A stretch of DNA of 64,000 nt. It comes from Bacteroidota bacterium. GTDB taxonomy: Bacteria; Bacteroidota; Ignavibacteria; UBA10030. The notes below the pieces were generated by a model. That model worked only from the letters and a program-made list of their open reading frames with translations, had not been told where the DNA came from and searched no databases. Shown one piece after another: positions 29,181 to 36,553 of this stretch (position 1 is the stretch's first letter; each line of letters begins with the position of its first letter). Both the position numbers and the translations under genes were made by a program. The DNA lies in contig JALONQ010000004.1 in assembly GCA_025454835.1 (NCBI GenBank), positions 47,144 through 111,143 of the forward strand, in the 5' to 3' direction.

Positions 29181-29284
29181 TCACGCAGAGCCGTAAAAGA
29201 CGCAGAGATCGTAAAGCAAACATCTAAACTCGGAGACTCAGGGTATGCTTTTCTCTGCGACCTCCGCGTCTCCGCGTGCAATTT
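29181..29284. repeat. 9-nt-period dispersed palindromic repeat, copy 2 (nuoJ/nuoK spacer)
   Basis: The left arm (29181-29220) has nonamers CGCAGAGCC and GCAGAGATC. The right arm (29252-29284) reads TCTCTGCGACCTCCGCGTC and onward. The element fills the nuoJ-nuoK spacer within an otherwise compact operon. Confidence 0.7.
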
Positions 29285-29289
29285 TCTAT

Positions 29290-29793
29290 CTATGACTTCC
29301 GCTCGCGACGTGCAATGAGCGCCGCGCCGACCAAAGCGACCAAGAGCAACACTGAAGCGACCTCGAACGGCAGCAAATAGGTCGTCAGGAACATCTCGCC
29401 GATCACGGGCGCCGTCGCGGCGACCGAACGGGCGGCCTCCCTCATCGGCCAGGCCGTCGACCAGATCGCCCCCGCCAGAATTCCGCCGATCGTGGACGTG
29501 ACGATCACGGCGGGGATCGTCTGGATCGCACCTTCGCGGATGTCGACGGAGATCTGCCGGTTCGTCAGCATGACGCCGAAGAGGATCAACACGAGGATGC
29601 CGCCGACATAGAGCAGGAGTTGGACGATGCCGACAAAATCGGCCATCATCAGCACATAGAAGGCGGCGATACTCAGCAGCGTGATCATCAGCGCGAACGC
29701 GGCGCGAACGATATTGCGCGAGAACACGACGACGATCGCCGAACCCAGCAGGAGGACGGCGAACATATAGAAGGAGATGGTATACAGGTCCAT
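29290..29793 (-). CDS. nuoJ: NADH-quinone oxidoreductase subunit J
   Basis: NuoJ (167 residues, five predicted helices) belongs to the membrane arm. The conserved TM3 segment appears as MADFVGIVQLLLYVGGILVLILFGVMLT, including the pi-bulge glycine region. It starts 2 bases after the nuoI stop, suggesting translational coupling. Confidence 0.95.
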   Translation of the reverse strand: MDLYTISFYMFAVLLLGSAIVVVFSRNIVRAAFALMITLLSIAAFYVLMMADFVGIVQLLLYVGGILVLILFGVMLTNRQISVDIREGAIQTIPAVIVTSTIGGILAGAIWSTAWPMREAARSVAATAPVIGEMFLTTYLLPFEVASVLLLVALVGAALIARRERKS

Positions 29794-29795
29794 GG

Positions 29796-30443
29796 TCAGG
29801 CCTCCGGTCTCTTCGGAGGTTCCGGGGCGGGTGGGTTCGCCGGAGGCGCAGCCGAGGGACTCGCCGAAGCCCCCGCAGGGGGCGTAGGCGAGGCCTTTGC
29901 GGCCGCTGCGGCGGCTGCCGCAGCCGCTTTCTTGGCGGCCGCTTCCTCTTCCGCCTTTTTCGCTTTTACGCGAGCCTCTCCAATCTGCGCCGGCGTCATG
30001 TTGCTATAATGATAGATGAGGTCTTTTCGGTCGTACTCCGAGAACTCGTACACATCGGTCATCACGATACACTCGGTCGGGCAGGGATAGACGCACAGAC
30101 CGCAGTAGCAGCACTTGGCGATATCGATGTCGAACTGCGGGACATAGAGGCGCTTCTTGTTGCCCGTCGACGTGACGCCAAGGTCGGCGTCGGGCGTGGC
30201 CTTGATCGTTTCTATCGTGATACAATCGACAGGGCAGGCCATTGAACACTGATCGCAGCCGATGCAATCGTCGATGTTGACGTAGAGCCGGTTGCGCGCC
30301 CGCTCGGGAAGCTTCAGCTTGACGTCGGGATACTGGATGGTGACCGAGCGCGTGAACAGGTGCGCGAAGGTCAGTTTCATCCCCACGACGACCGTGTACA
30401 GGGCGTGGAAGATGTCGGAAAAGTAGAGGCGTAGGGCAGACAT
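29796..30443 (-). CDS. nuoI: NADH-quinone oxidoreductase subunit I with Ala/Pro-rich C-terminal tail
   Basis: NuoI (215 residues) carries the two [4Fe-4S] clusters N6a/N6b that relay electrons to NuoB. The motifs are CIGCDQCSMACPVDCI and CCYCGLCVYPCPTECI. After residue about 155 a charged helix (KAKKAEEEAAAKK) leads into a long run of alanines and then a Pro/Ala/Ser-rich segment to the C-terminus. This tail of about 50 residues is not part of the standard subunit (about 160-180 residues) and resembles a low-complexity linker. Electron donors in this NuoEFG-less complex probably dock nearby (inference). Confidence 0.95.
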   Translation of the reverse strand: MSALRLYFSDIFHALYTVVVGMKLTFAHLFTRSVTIQYPDVKLKLPERARNRLYVNIDDCIGCDQCSMACPVDCITIETIKATPDADLGVTSTGNKKRLYVPQFDIDIAKCCYCGLCVYPCPTECIVMTDVYEFSEYDRKDLIYHYSNMTPAQIGEARVKAKKAEEEAAAKKAAAAAAAAAAKASPTPPAGASASPSAAPPANPPAPEPPKRPEA

Positions 30444-30543
30444 GAAAGCTAGAGGTCAGTAGTCAGTAGTCAGATGCTGAACCCGACCGAATCCCGACTT
30501 CGTGTGTCGGGTCGAGTCGAGAGGTCGGTCAGTTCCGGGAGTT

Positions 30544-31590
30544 CTACCACACCAGGATCAATCCGACGGCGAAGATGCAGACGAACATGAACGGCACCAT
30601 CACCTTCCACGACACGTGCATGAGCTGGTCGACACGCAAGCGTGGGAGGGTCCACCGCATCCAGACCTGGACGAACACGAAGAACATCCCCTTGGCGATC
30701 AGCCAGAAAGCGCCCCAGTAGGGACCGCTCATGAAGGAGCCGAACGGGCTTTGCCAGCCGCCCAGGAAGAGACAGACGGTGATGGCCGATACGAGGAACA
30801 TGTTCGCGTACTCGGCCAGATAGAACATCGCGAACTTCATGCCGCTATACTCGGTGTTGAAGCCCTGGACGAGTTCCGATTCCGCTTCGGGCAGATCGAA
30901 CGGCGTCCGATTCGCTTCGGCAATGCCGGCCGTGAGCAGGACAAAGAACGCGGTCAGCGTGAACGGCGTCAGCAGCAGCTTGGTGACGACCGGGCCAGGA
31001 CCGCCGAACACGACCCAGTTGAAGATGCCGCCTTCCTGGAACTTGGACACCTCGTTGAGATTGAGGGACCCGGCGATCATGACGGCGACGAGGATCGCCA
31101 GGGCCGAAGGTATCTCGTAGGACACGATCTGAGCGGCCGACCTGAGAGAGCCGAGGAGCGCCCATTTATTGTTCGACGCCCAGCCCGACATGAGGAGGCC
31201 GGCAACGACGATCGACGACACGGCCACGATGTAGAGGATGCCCAGGTTCAGGTCGGCTCCCACGTATCCCGAACTGAACGGGATAGCGGCAAATCCGACA
31301 TAGGTTCCGACGAACACAAAGAACGGAGCAGCCGTAAACAGCAGACGGTCGGCCTGCGCCGGGATGATATCCTCCTTCTGCAGCAGCTTCAAAATGTCGG
31401 CGAACGGTTGAAGCACGCCGTGCCATCCCGTGCGCATGTAGGCTACGCGGTCCTGTATGTGCGCCGCGACCTTCATCTCCATGTAGAGGGTGACGAGGGC
31501 ATAGACGAGGATGAACACGAGCGGCACCACGGCCATCAGGACATAGGCCACCAGAGGTTCACCCACCAAGCCGATCAGGTATTCTTGCAT
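30544..31590 (-). CDS. nuoH: NADH-quinone oxidoreductase subunit H
   Basis: NuoH (348 residues, eight helices) forms the quinone chamber at the junction of the two arms. Diagnostic segments are MKVAAHIQDRVAYMRTGWHGVLQPFADILKLLQKED and AEANRTPFDLPEAESELVQGFNTEYSGMKFAMFYLAEYANMF. The variant DRVAYMRTG replaces the more usual QxRxGPNRVGP, as in some Bacteroidota/Chlorobi enzymes (from memory). A 100-base spacer precedes nuoI. Confidence 0.97.
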   Translation of the reverse strand: MQEYLIGLVGEPLVAYVLMAVVPLVFILVYALVTLYMEMKVAAHIQDRVAYMRTGWHGVLQPFADILKLLQKEDIIPAQADRLLFTAAPFFVFVGTYVGFAAIPFSSGYVGADLNLGILYIVAVSSIVVAGLLMSGWASNNKWALLGSLRSAAQIVSYEIPSALAILVAVMIAGSLNLNEVSKFQEGGIFNWVVFGGPGPVVTKLLLTPFTLTAFFVLLTAGIAEANRTPFDLPEAESELVQGFNTEYSGMKFAMFYLAEYANMFLVSAITVCLFLGGWQSPFGSFMSGPYWGAFWLIAKGMFFVFVQVWMRWTLPRLRVDQLMHVSWKVMVPFMFVCIFAVGLILVW

Positions 31591-31610
31591 GTCGATCTCA
31601 ATGAAAGAAG

Positions 31611-31656
31611 CGGTTCACGCAGAGCCGCGGAGAACGCAAAGATCGCAGAGAAGAAT
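31611..31656. repeat. 9-nt-period repeat, half copy (nuoD/nuoH spacer)
   Basis: Only the left arm is visible: CGCAGAGCC, GCGGAGAAC, GCAAAGATC, in the spacer between nuoD and nuoH. Confidence 0.6.
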
Positions 31657-31745
31657 TGAGCAGACTCACAGACAAAACCCTGGAACCCTTCCCAGATCCT
31701 CTCTCCTCTCACCTACCACCCCACGCGAGCGCTTCATGACCCTCG

Positions 31746-32939
31746 TTAACGGTCGACTTCTCCGAGGACAATGTCTGCCGACCCGACGATCGCCACGAGG
31801 TCCGCGATCATGCAGCCGCGGGAGATCTCGGGCAGGACGCTCAGGTTGACGAATGCGGGGCCGCGGGCCTTGACGCGGAACGGGCTGGCCGAACCGTCGG
31901 AAACGACGTAGAAGCCGAGCTCGCCGCGCGGTGATTCGGTCCGCACGTAGGCCTCCGACCCGGCGTCGGGACGGATGCGCTTCGGAATGGCCGCCTGGAC
32001 GTTCCCCTCGGGCAAAGCCGCGACTGCTTGCTCAATGATCTTGACGCTTTGCTCCATCTCGCGGACCTTGACGATGAACCGGTCCCACACGTCGCCCACC
32101 TTCCCGAACTCTCCTTTGCCGACCTGGACCTCCCATTCGAACTTGTCGTAAACGCCGTACGGGTCGTCGCGGCGTAGGTCGAAATTGACGCCCGACCCGC
32201 GGAGCATGGGACCGCTGCAGGCGAAATTCACGGCGACGTCCGGGGGCAACACGCCGACATTCGCCGTCCGGCGGACGAAGATCTCGTTGTACGTCAGGAC
32301 GTCGTTGAACTCTTTCAGCTTGGGACCGAAGTAGGAGCAGAACTCCTTCGCCTTCTCGACGAAACCCGGGGGCACGTCGTGTGACAGTCCGCCGATCCAG
32401 ATATAGTTATAGAGCAGGCGGGCGCCGCACGTCATCTCGAACAGGTCGAGGATCTTCTCGCGATCGCGGAAGGTCCAGAGGAACGGCGTGAACGCCCCCA
32501 TGTCGATACCGAACGTGCCGACGGCCACCAAGTGGCTGGCGATGCGCTGCAGCTCGGCCATGATGACGCGCAGGTACTCGACGCGGGGCGGCACTTCGAT
32601 CTTGAGCATCCGTTCGACGGCCAGGGCGAAGCCCCAATCGTTGTTCATCGACGCCACATAGTCCATCCGGTCGCAGTACGGGATCACCTGCTGGTAGTTC
32701 GTCATGTGCTCCGCGTGCTTCTCGAAGCACCGGTGCAGGTAGCCGATGTGCGGGATCACATCCACGATGATCTCGCCGTCGACAACGATCTCGAGTCGCA
32801 GCACGCCATGGGTCGACGGATGCTGAGGACCCATGTTGATGATCATTTCGTCGGTGCGGATCGTCTTGCCGGTCGAGGTGCGGATGGCGCCGGGCTTCGT
32901 GACGTACGGGGTCGGTATGATGCGGGGTTCGGTGATCAT
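31746..32939 (-). CDS. nuoD: NADH-quinone oxidoreductase subunit D
   Basis: NuoD (397 residues) is the 49-kDa-type subunit shaping the quinone pocket, related to NiFe hydrogenase large subunits. It reads MGPQHPSTHGVLRLEIVVDGEIIVDVIPHIGYLHRCFEKHAE, including the His/Tyr region of the Q site, and ends RGCMIADLVAIVGSADIVLGEVDR. The cysteines of hydrogenases are absent as expected. The ATG at 32939 is used (MITEPRII). It is not fused to NuoC. Confidence 0.97.
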   Translation of the reverse strand: MITEPRIIPTPYVTKPGAIRTSTGKTIRTDEMIINMGPQHPSTHGVLRLEIVVDGEIIVDVIPHIGYLHRCFEKHAEHMTNYQQVIPYCDRMDYVASMNNDWGFALAVERMLKIEVPPRVEYLRVIMAELQRIASHLVAVGTFGIDMGAFTPFLWTFRDREKILDLFEMTCGARLLYNYIWIGGLSHDVPPGFVEKAKEFCSYFGPKLKEFNDVLTYNEIFVRRTANVGVLPPDVAVNFACSGPMLRGSGVNFDLRRDDPYGVYDKFEWEVQVGKGEFGKVGDVWDRFIVKVREMEQSVKIIEQAVAALPEGNVQAAIPKRIRPDAGSEAYVRTESPRGELGFYVVSDGSASPFRVKARGPAFVNLSVLPEISRGCMIADLVAIVGSADIVLGEVDR

Positions 32940-32948
32940 ATGAAAAGT

Positions 32949-33047
32949 GTTAGCCACAAAGGACACAGAGATCACAGAGAAGCTGATCTCGGGGTCTTTG
33001 TGATCTCTGTGCCTGCCTGCGGGCAGGCAGGGTCTTTGTGGTTACAA
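32949..33047. repeat. 9-nt-period dispersed palindromic repeat with a nested GC palindrome (nuoC/nuoD spacer)
   Basis: The left arm is at 32949-32982 (CACAAAGGA, CACAGAGAT, CACAGAGAA). The right arm (32994-33047) is interrupted at 33012-33031 by CCTGCCTGCGGGCAGGCAGG. Removing these 20 bases restores perfect nonamer phasing (TCTCTGTGG then TCTTTGTGG). Confidence 0.75.
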
Positions 33048-33069
33048 CCCTCCGTATCTTTCAATGGCT

Positions 33070-33546
33070 TCAGTACGGCACTTTCATGCCGTTATAGTAC
33101 TCCGGCACCACGAAGTCCTTCCGCAACGGATGGCCCGGATAGTCGTCGGGAAGCAGGATGCGACGGAGGTCGGGATGGCCCTCGAACACGATGCCGAACA
33201 TATCGTACGCCTCGCGCTCGTGCCACTCCGCACCGCCCCAGATGGCCGCCGTCGAGGCGACGCGCGCGTCCTCGTTCTTCACGATCGCCTTGATGACGAT
33301 CTTGTGCTTCTGCGTCATCGAATATAGATGATACACCGCGCCCAATGTGCCGTTGTTGTGGTCCATCCCGCTCATGCACATGACGAAGTCGAAGTCAAGG
33401 CGCGGGTCTTCGCGGAGCGCTTTGGCGACCACAGCCAGCTTTAGCGGCTCGACGGAGATCCACGGCTGAAGCACGTCCAGCTTCGCATCAAGGACGGCGT
33501 CGCCGCAGAGGGACTTGAGCGTGTCGAGGATCTCTTGGGAGGTCAT
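33070..33546 (-). CDS. nuoC: NADH-quinone oxidoreductase subunit C
   Basis: NuoC (158 residues, the 30-kDa type) is a structural subunit of the peripheral arm. Key segments: FDFVMCMSGMDHNNGTLGAVYHLYSM and EREAYDMFGIVFEGHPDLRRILLPDDYPGHPLRKDF. The ATG at 33546 is adopted; the upstream frame overlaps nuoB. The 41-base spacer to nuoB contains a purine-rich tract. Confidence 0.96.
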   Translation of the reverse strand: MTSQEILDTLKSLCGDAVLDAKLDVLQPWISVEPLKLAVVAKALREDPRLDFDFVMCMSGMDHNNGTLGAVYHLYSMTQKHKIVIKAIVKNEDARVASTAAIWGGAEWHEREAYDMFGIVFEGHPDLRRILLPDDYPGHPLRKDFVVPEYYNGMKVPY

Positions 33547-33587
33547 GAAGAAGGATGAAGGATAGAGGATGGAGAAGAGAGGACCGG

Positions 33588-34085
33588 TCAGGCGAGGGCT
33601 TTTGGTCGCACCAGGGTCTCTCGCCGCACCTTCTCCTGCAGTTTGATGATGCCTTCGAGCAAGGCCTCCGGACGTGGCGGGCATCCTGGCACGTAGACGT
33701 CGACGGGGATGACGCGATCGACCCCTTTCAGGACGTGATAGCCGTGTTCCCAGTACGGGCCGCCGCAGTTGGCACAGGAGCCCATCGAGATGACATAGCG
33801 CGGCTCGGGCATCTGGTCGTAGAGCCGCTTGATGCGCGAGGCCATCTTGAGCGTCACCGTGCCGGCCACGAACATCACATCGACCTGACGGGGCGTGGCT
33901 CGCGGAATGACGCCGAAGCGCATGATATCAAAGTGCGAGGCCGATGCCGCCATCATCTCGATGGCGCAGCACGCGAGGCCGAACTGAAGCTGGAAGAGGG
34001 ACGAAAGCCTCGCCCAGTTCAGGACGTTCTCCAGCGGCGTGACGAAGACGTTCGAGCTCTCAAATCGTTGATCGAGCAGACCCAC
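33588..34085 (-). CDS. nuoB: NADH-quinone oxidoreductase subunit B
   Basis: NuoB (165 residues) holds cluster N2, the last iron-sulfur cluster before quinone. Ligands are visible in [20 protein letters not shown] and [16 protein letters not shown]. Translation starts at a GTG (34085) preceded by AAGGAAC; no earlier ATG exists. It follows nuoA after a 114-base spacer that contains a dispersed repeat. Confidence 0.97.
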   Translation of the reverse strand: MGLLDQRFESSNVFVTPLENVLNWARLSSLFQLQFGLACCAIEMMAASASHFDIMRFGVIPRATPRQVDVMFVAGTVTLKMASRIKRLYDQMPEPRYVISMGSCANCGGPYWEHGYHVLKGVDRVIPVDVYVPGCPPRPEALLEGIIKLQEKVRRETLVRPKALA

Positions 34086-34116
34086 GGGTCAGGTTCCTTG
34101 AAGTCGAAGAGTTGTA

Positions 34117-34203
34117 TGAACCACAAAGAACGCAGAGAGCACAAAGAGAAGTTGTCGAGCCCGTATCAATGTTCTATGTGTTCTTTGTGATCTTTGCGGC
34201 TAG
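34117..34203. repeat. 9-nt-period dispersed palindromic repeat, copy in the nuoA/nuoB spacer
   Basis: The left arm is CACAAAGAA, CGCAGAGAG, CACAAAGAG (34117-34150); the right arm is 34171-34203. The right arm runs into the nuoA stop codon, so the end of nuoA lies inside the repeat. Confidence 0.72.
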
Positions 34204-34616
34204 GCTCTGTTTCCTGTAATAGTACTGCGGACGATCGGCACCTCCGGACGCGGCTTGTCCCAATCGAGATCCCCTTTGGCCCACACATGCACGAAACCCA
34301 CGAGGAGGACGGCCAGGAACACGGCCATCTCCAGGAACGCCAGCATGCCCATGTCGCGATAGACGAGCGCCCATGGGAAAAGGAAGACGACCTCAACGGC
34401 GAAGATGAGGTACACGAGGGCTACGACATAGAAGCGTACGTTGAATCGGACCCAGGCGTTGCCGAGGGGTTCTTCGCCGCACTCGTACGTGGCAAGTTTG
34501 CCAGCATACGGACGGGCGGGACGGAGCAGACGGGAGGTGAGAAGACCGGCGATGACGAAAACGATGCCGAGGAGGAAAAAGATGAGGACCTTACCGAACT
34601 CCGTGAGCATAGGCAT
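34200..34616 (-). CDS. nuoA: NADH-quinone oxidoreductase subunit A
   Basis: NuoA (138 residues, three helices) is the first gene of the operon. Its conserved core is YECGEEPLGNAWVRFNVRFYVVALVYLIFAVEVVFLFPWALVY. I prefer the ATG at 34616; a TTG at 34646 and an ATG at 34610 are alternatives, none with a strong ribosome binding site. nuoE, nuoF and nuoG are absent upstream and throughout the operon. Confidence 0.94.
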   Translation of the reverse strand: MPMLTEFGKVLIFFLLGIVFVIAGLLTSRLLRPARPYAGKLATYECGEEPLGNAWVRFNVRFYVVALVYLIFAVEVVFLFPWALVYRDMGMLAFLEMAVFLAVLLVGFVHVWAKGDLDWDKPRPEVPIVRSTITGNRA

Positions 34617-34778
34617 ACCAACGGCGACGTACAGGAGGTTGGGCAACGTTACAGCACATGATGATTCTAGGGAATAATCGCAGGAGAGTCAAGAAAACGC
34701 GCTCGTACGAGTCTCAAAGTTGACACAGAAAGGCCGCGATGGCGTCACGCGGCGAACGAGATGAACGCGTGGATCGGG

Positions 34779-35321
34779 TCAGCTCTTCCACGGCGTCTCG
34801 GGCGAGCCGAGAGCGTGGTTGACGTGGCGGGCGAGAACGAAAAGCAGGTCGGCGAGGCGGTTGAGGTAGATGATCGGCAGGCGGTCGAGCGATTCTTCGC
34901 GCACGAGACGCACCGTGAGGCGTTCGGCACGGCGACAGACCGTGCGCGCCACGTGCAACGCAGAACCGGTAGGGGTCCCTGACGGCAGAATGAACGCGCG
35001 AAGCTCCGGCAAGCCGGCATCGAGCCGGTCGATGTCGTGTTCAAGCCGCGCCACATCGTCCGGAACGACCCGACGCACCTTTGCCGTCGACTTCTCCGGG
35101 GGCGTTGCCAGGTCTGCCCCCAGGACAAACAACTCGTGCTGGAGCCGCTCGAGCAGTTCTTCTGTTCCCTGAGGGAGTGGCAGCGCGCGTACGACGCCAA
35201 GCTGGGCGTTCAATTCGTCGACCGTCCCGTACGCTTCGATCCGTGCGTCATCCTTGTCCACTCGGCGGCCGCCGTAGAGAGAGGTCGCTCCGAGGTCTCC
35301 CGTCTTCGTGTAGATCTTCAT
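34779..35321 (-). CDS. pduO: PduO-type ATP:cob(I)alamin adenosyltransferase
   Basis: This 180-residue trimeric enzyme transfers adenosyl from ATP to cob(I)alamin, making coenzyme B12. The N-terminal ATP-binding motif is KIYTKTGDLGATSLYGGRRVDKDDARIEAYGTVDELNAQLG, and the C-terminal RRAERLTVRL...YLNRLADLLFVLARHVN is typical. Its ATG overlaps the stop of the upstream DUF1003 gene (ATGA), so the two are translationally coupled. Confidence 0.95.
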   Translation of the reverse strand: MKIYTKTGDLGATSLYGGRRVDKDDARIEAYGTVDELNAQLGVVRALPLPQGTEELLERLQHELFVLGADLATPPEKSTAKVRRVVPDDVARLEHDIDRLDAGLPELRAFILPSGTPTGSALHVARTVCRRAERLTVRLVREESLDRLPIIYLNRLADLLFVLARHVNHALGSPETPWKS

Positions 35322-36223
35322 CAGCGCCGCTCCTCCGGTCGTTGTTCTGAATACCCGTCCATCCCTTCGATGCGAGCGCGAAGCAGGGTCAGTTCGACCT
35401 GCAACGACTCCTGGATCGTTTGGAGCTCGGCCGCACGTACTTCGTCGAGCTTGGAATGCAGCTGCTGGAGCATCAACTCCGACTTCAGGTTCACCTGATA
35501 GTCGAGCTCCGCGCGCAACCGGTCTTTCTTCTGCGCACGGTTCTGGCTCATCATGATCAGGGGCGCCTGGAGGGCGGCGACGCATGACAGCATCAGGTTG
35601 AGGAAGATGAACGGGAACTCGTCGAAGGGCTGGAAGGCCAATTGCACCGAGTTGATCGCCATCCAGCCAAAGAGAATGAGCATAAAAGAGATGATGAACT
35701 TCCAGCTGCCGCCGAATTCGGCGATCTTGTCGGCCAGCCGGTCGCCGACACTCAACTGCTCCTCGATCTCTTCATTGACATTCTTTGAGGCGAGCGACTG
35801 CACGAGCTCGTTCGTCTTGCGCAAGCGTCCGCCGATCTCACCCAGCATCGCGACGGCCACCGACGGGCGCTGCAGCAGAAACTGGATGAAGTCATCTCGC
35901 CGCATCTCGAGCAACTGTGTCTCCTCCATCGCCACGGCCGTTGCGGTACGTGGCAAGCCGTCGAGGAGTGAGATCTCCCCGAAGAAGTCCCCTTGATGTA
36001 GGACCGAGACCCGAACCTCCTTCTTCGCGAATTGATCCGGCACCCTGATCTCGACAATGCCGTCTTCGATGATGAACATCGAAGATCCAGGCTCCCCTTT
36101 GCGGACGAGCACGTCACCGGCCTGCAGCGTGCGCGGAAGCCAGAGTGTGACGAGCGTCTCGAGGTCCTTCGGGAGGAGACGGTCGAAGATGGGGATCTTG
36201 GACAGAAATTGGGTCGAGACCAT
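35321..36223 (-). CDS. Cyclic-nucleotide-binding domain fused to DUF1003
   Basis: The product is 300 residues. Residues about 10-125 form a cNMP-binding fold with the phosphate-binding cassette GDFFGEISLLDGLPRTATAVA. Residues about 150-260 are DUF1003, with two membrane helices (FIISFMLILFGWMAINSV and FIFLNLMLSCVAALQAPLIMM) and the QNRAQKKDR signature. A coiled C-terminal helix follows. This is a membrane-bound cyclic-nucleotide sensor of unknown output. The ATG at 36223 is used (a TTG lies 9 bases upstream). The upstream region holds a structured RNA candidate and an intrinsic-type hairpin. Confidence 0.9.
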   Translation of the reverse strand: MVSTQFLSKIPIFDRLLPKDLETLVTLWLPRTLQAGDVLVRKGEPGSSMFIIEDGIVEIRVPDQFAKKEVRVSVLHQGDFFGEISLLDGLPRTATAVAMEETQLLEMRRDDFIQFLLQRPSVAVAMLGEIGGRLRKTNELVQSLASKNVNEEIEEQLSVGDRLADKIAEFGGSWKFIISFMLILFGWMAINSVQLAFQPFDEFPFIFLNLMLSCVAALQAPLIMMSQNRAQKKDRLRAELDYQVNLKSELMLQQLHSKLDEVRAAELQTIQESLQVELTLLRARIEGMDGYSEQRPEERR

Positions 36224-36273
36224 GAAATTCAAGAGGCGACGGACTCAATGTACAACAACCCGCAAGAATAACC

Positions 36274-36299
36274 ACGCCCGGCGCGAAAACGCCGGGCGT
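36274..36299 (-). terminator. Strong hairpin between the structured RNA element and the DUF1003 gene
   Basis: A perfect 10-bp GC stem (36274-36283 with 36290-36299, ACGCCCGGCG/CGCCGGGCGT) and a 6-nt loop are followed on the minus strand by GGTTATTCTT. It lies 51 bases upstream of the DUF1003 start, as expected for a leader terminator or the end of a small RNA. Confidence 0.65.
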
Positions 36300-36307
36300 T
36301 CAAGAAC

Positions 36308-36427
36308 GTCCCGCAGGTAACTTGGATAGTTCCCATTCATTTCGTCGATACCGGGAGGGGGGTACCGGATCTGACCTTTGCACCGGGTTTGGGGCCCGAT
36401 GTGAATGCAATCTACCCCCTGCGGGAC
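36308..36427 (-). ncRNA. Candidate structured RNA (riboswitch-like leader or small RNA)
   Basis: A 120-base element has nested pairing. An outer perfect 10-bp helix pairs GTCCCGCAGG (36308-36317) with CCTGCGGGAC (36418-36427). An inner 6-bp helix pairs 36334-36339 with 36402-36407. Two apical hairpins are present: GAT(A)CCGG (3647-54) with CCGGATC at 36365-36371, and CGGG/CCCG at 36384-36398. Between the helices is an asymmetric internal loop (about 10 and 16 nt). On the minus strand it is immediately followed by the hairpin at 36274-36299. The shape recalls 6S-like RNAs or a riboswitch with expression platform, but no known consensus was recognised. Confidence 0.5.
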
Positions 36428-36453
36428 AACTTCTCGTCGAAATCTAGAAGCGT

Positions 36454-36550
36454 TTCTCGCAGAGCCGCGAAGAACGCAAAGGACGCGGAGCGGAGTTCGT
36501 GGAACAAATCTCTTCTTTGCGATCTCTGCGGCCGCTGCGGCTCTGCGTGA
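36454..36550. repeat. 9-nt-period dispersed palindromic repeat (M20 peptidase/ncRNA spacer)
   Basis: The left arm (36456-36494) is CGCAGAGCC, GCGAAGAAC, GCAAAGGAC, GCGGAGCGG. The right arm (36513-36550) ends GCGGCTCTGCGTGA. It is the clearest example of the 9-nt period. Confidence 0.75.
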
Positions 36551-36553
36551 TTC

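Noticed and set aside
36365..36385. Possible SRP RNA core (minus strand GGTCAGATCCGG)
   Set aside because: It shares a few bases with the SRP consensus GGTCAGG..CCGG, but the GGAAGCAGCC apical motif is missing and the flanking pairing does not fit.
29181..36550. Repeat copies considered as a degenerate CRISPR array
   Set aside because: Copies are kilobases apart, palindromic, have no regularly spaced unique spacers, and no cas genes are present.
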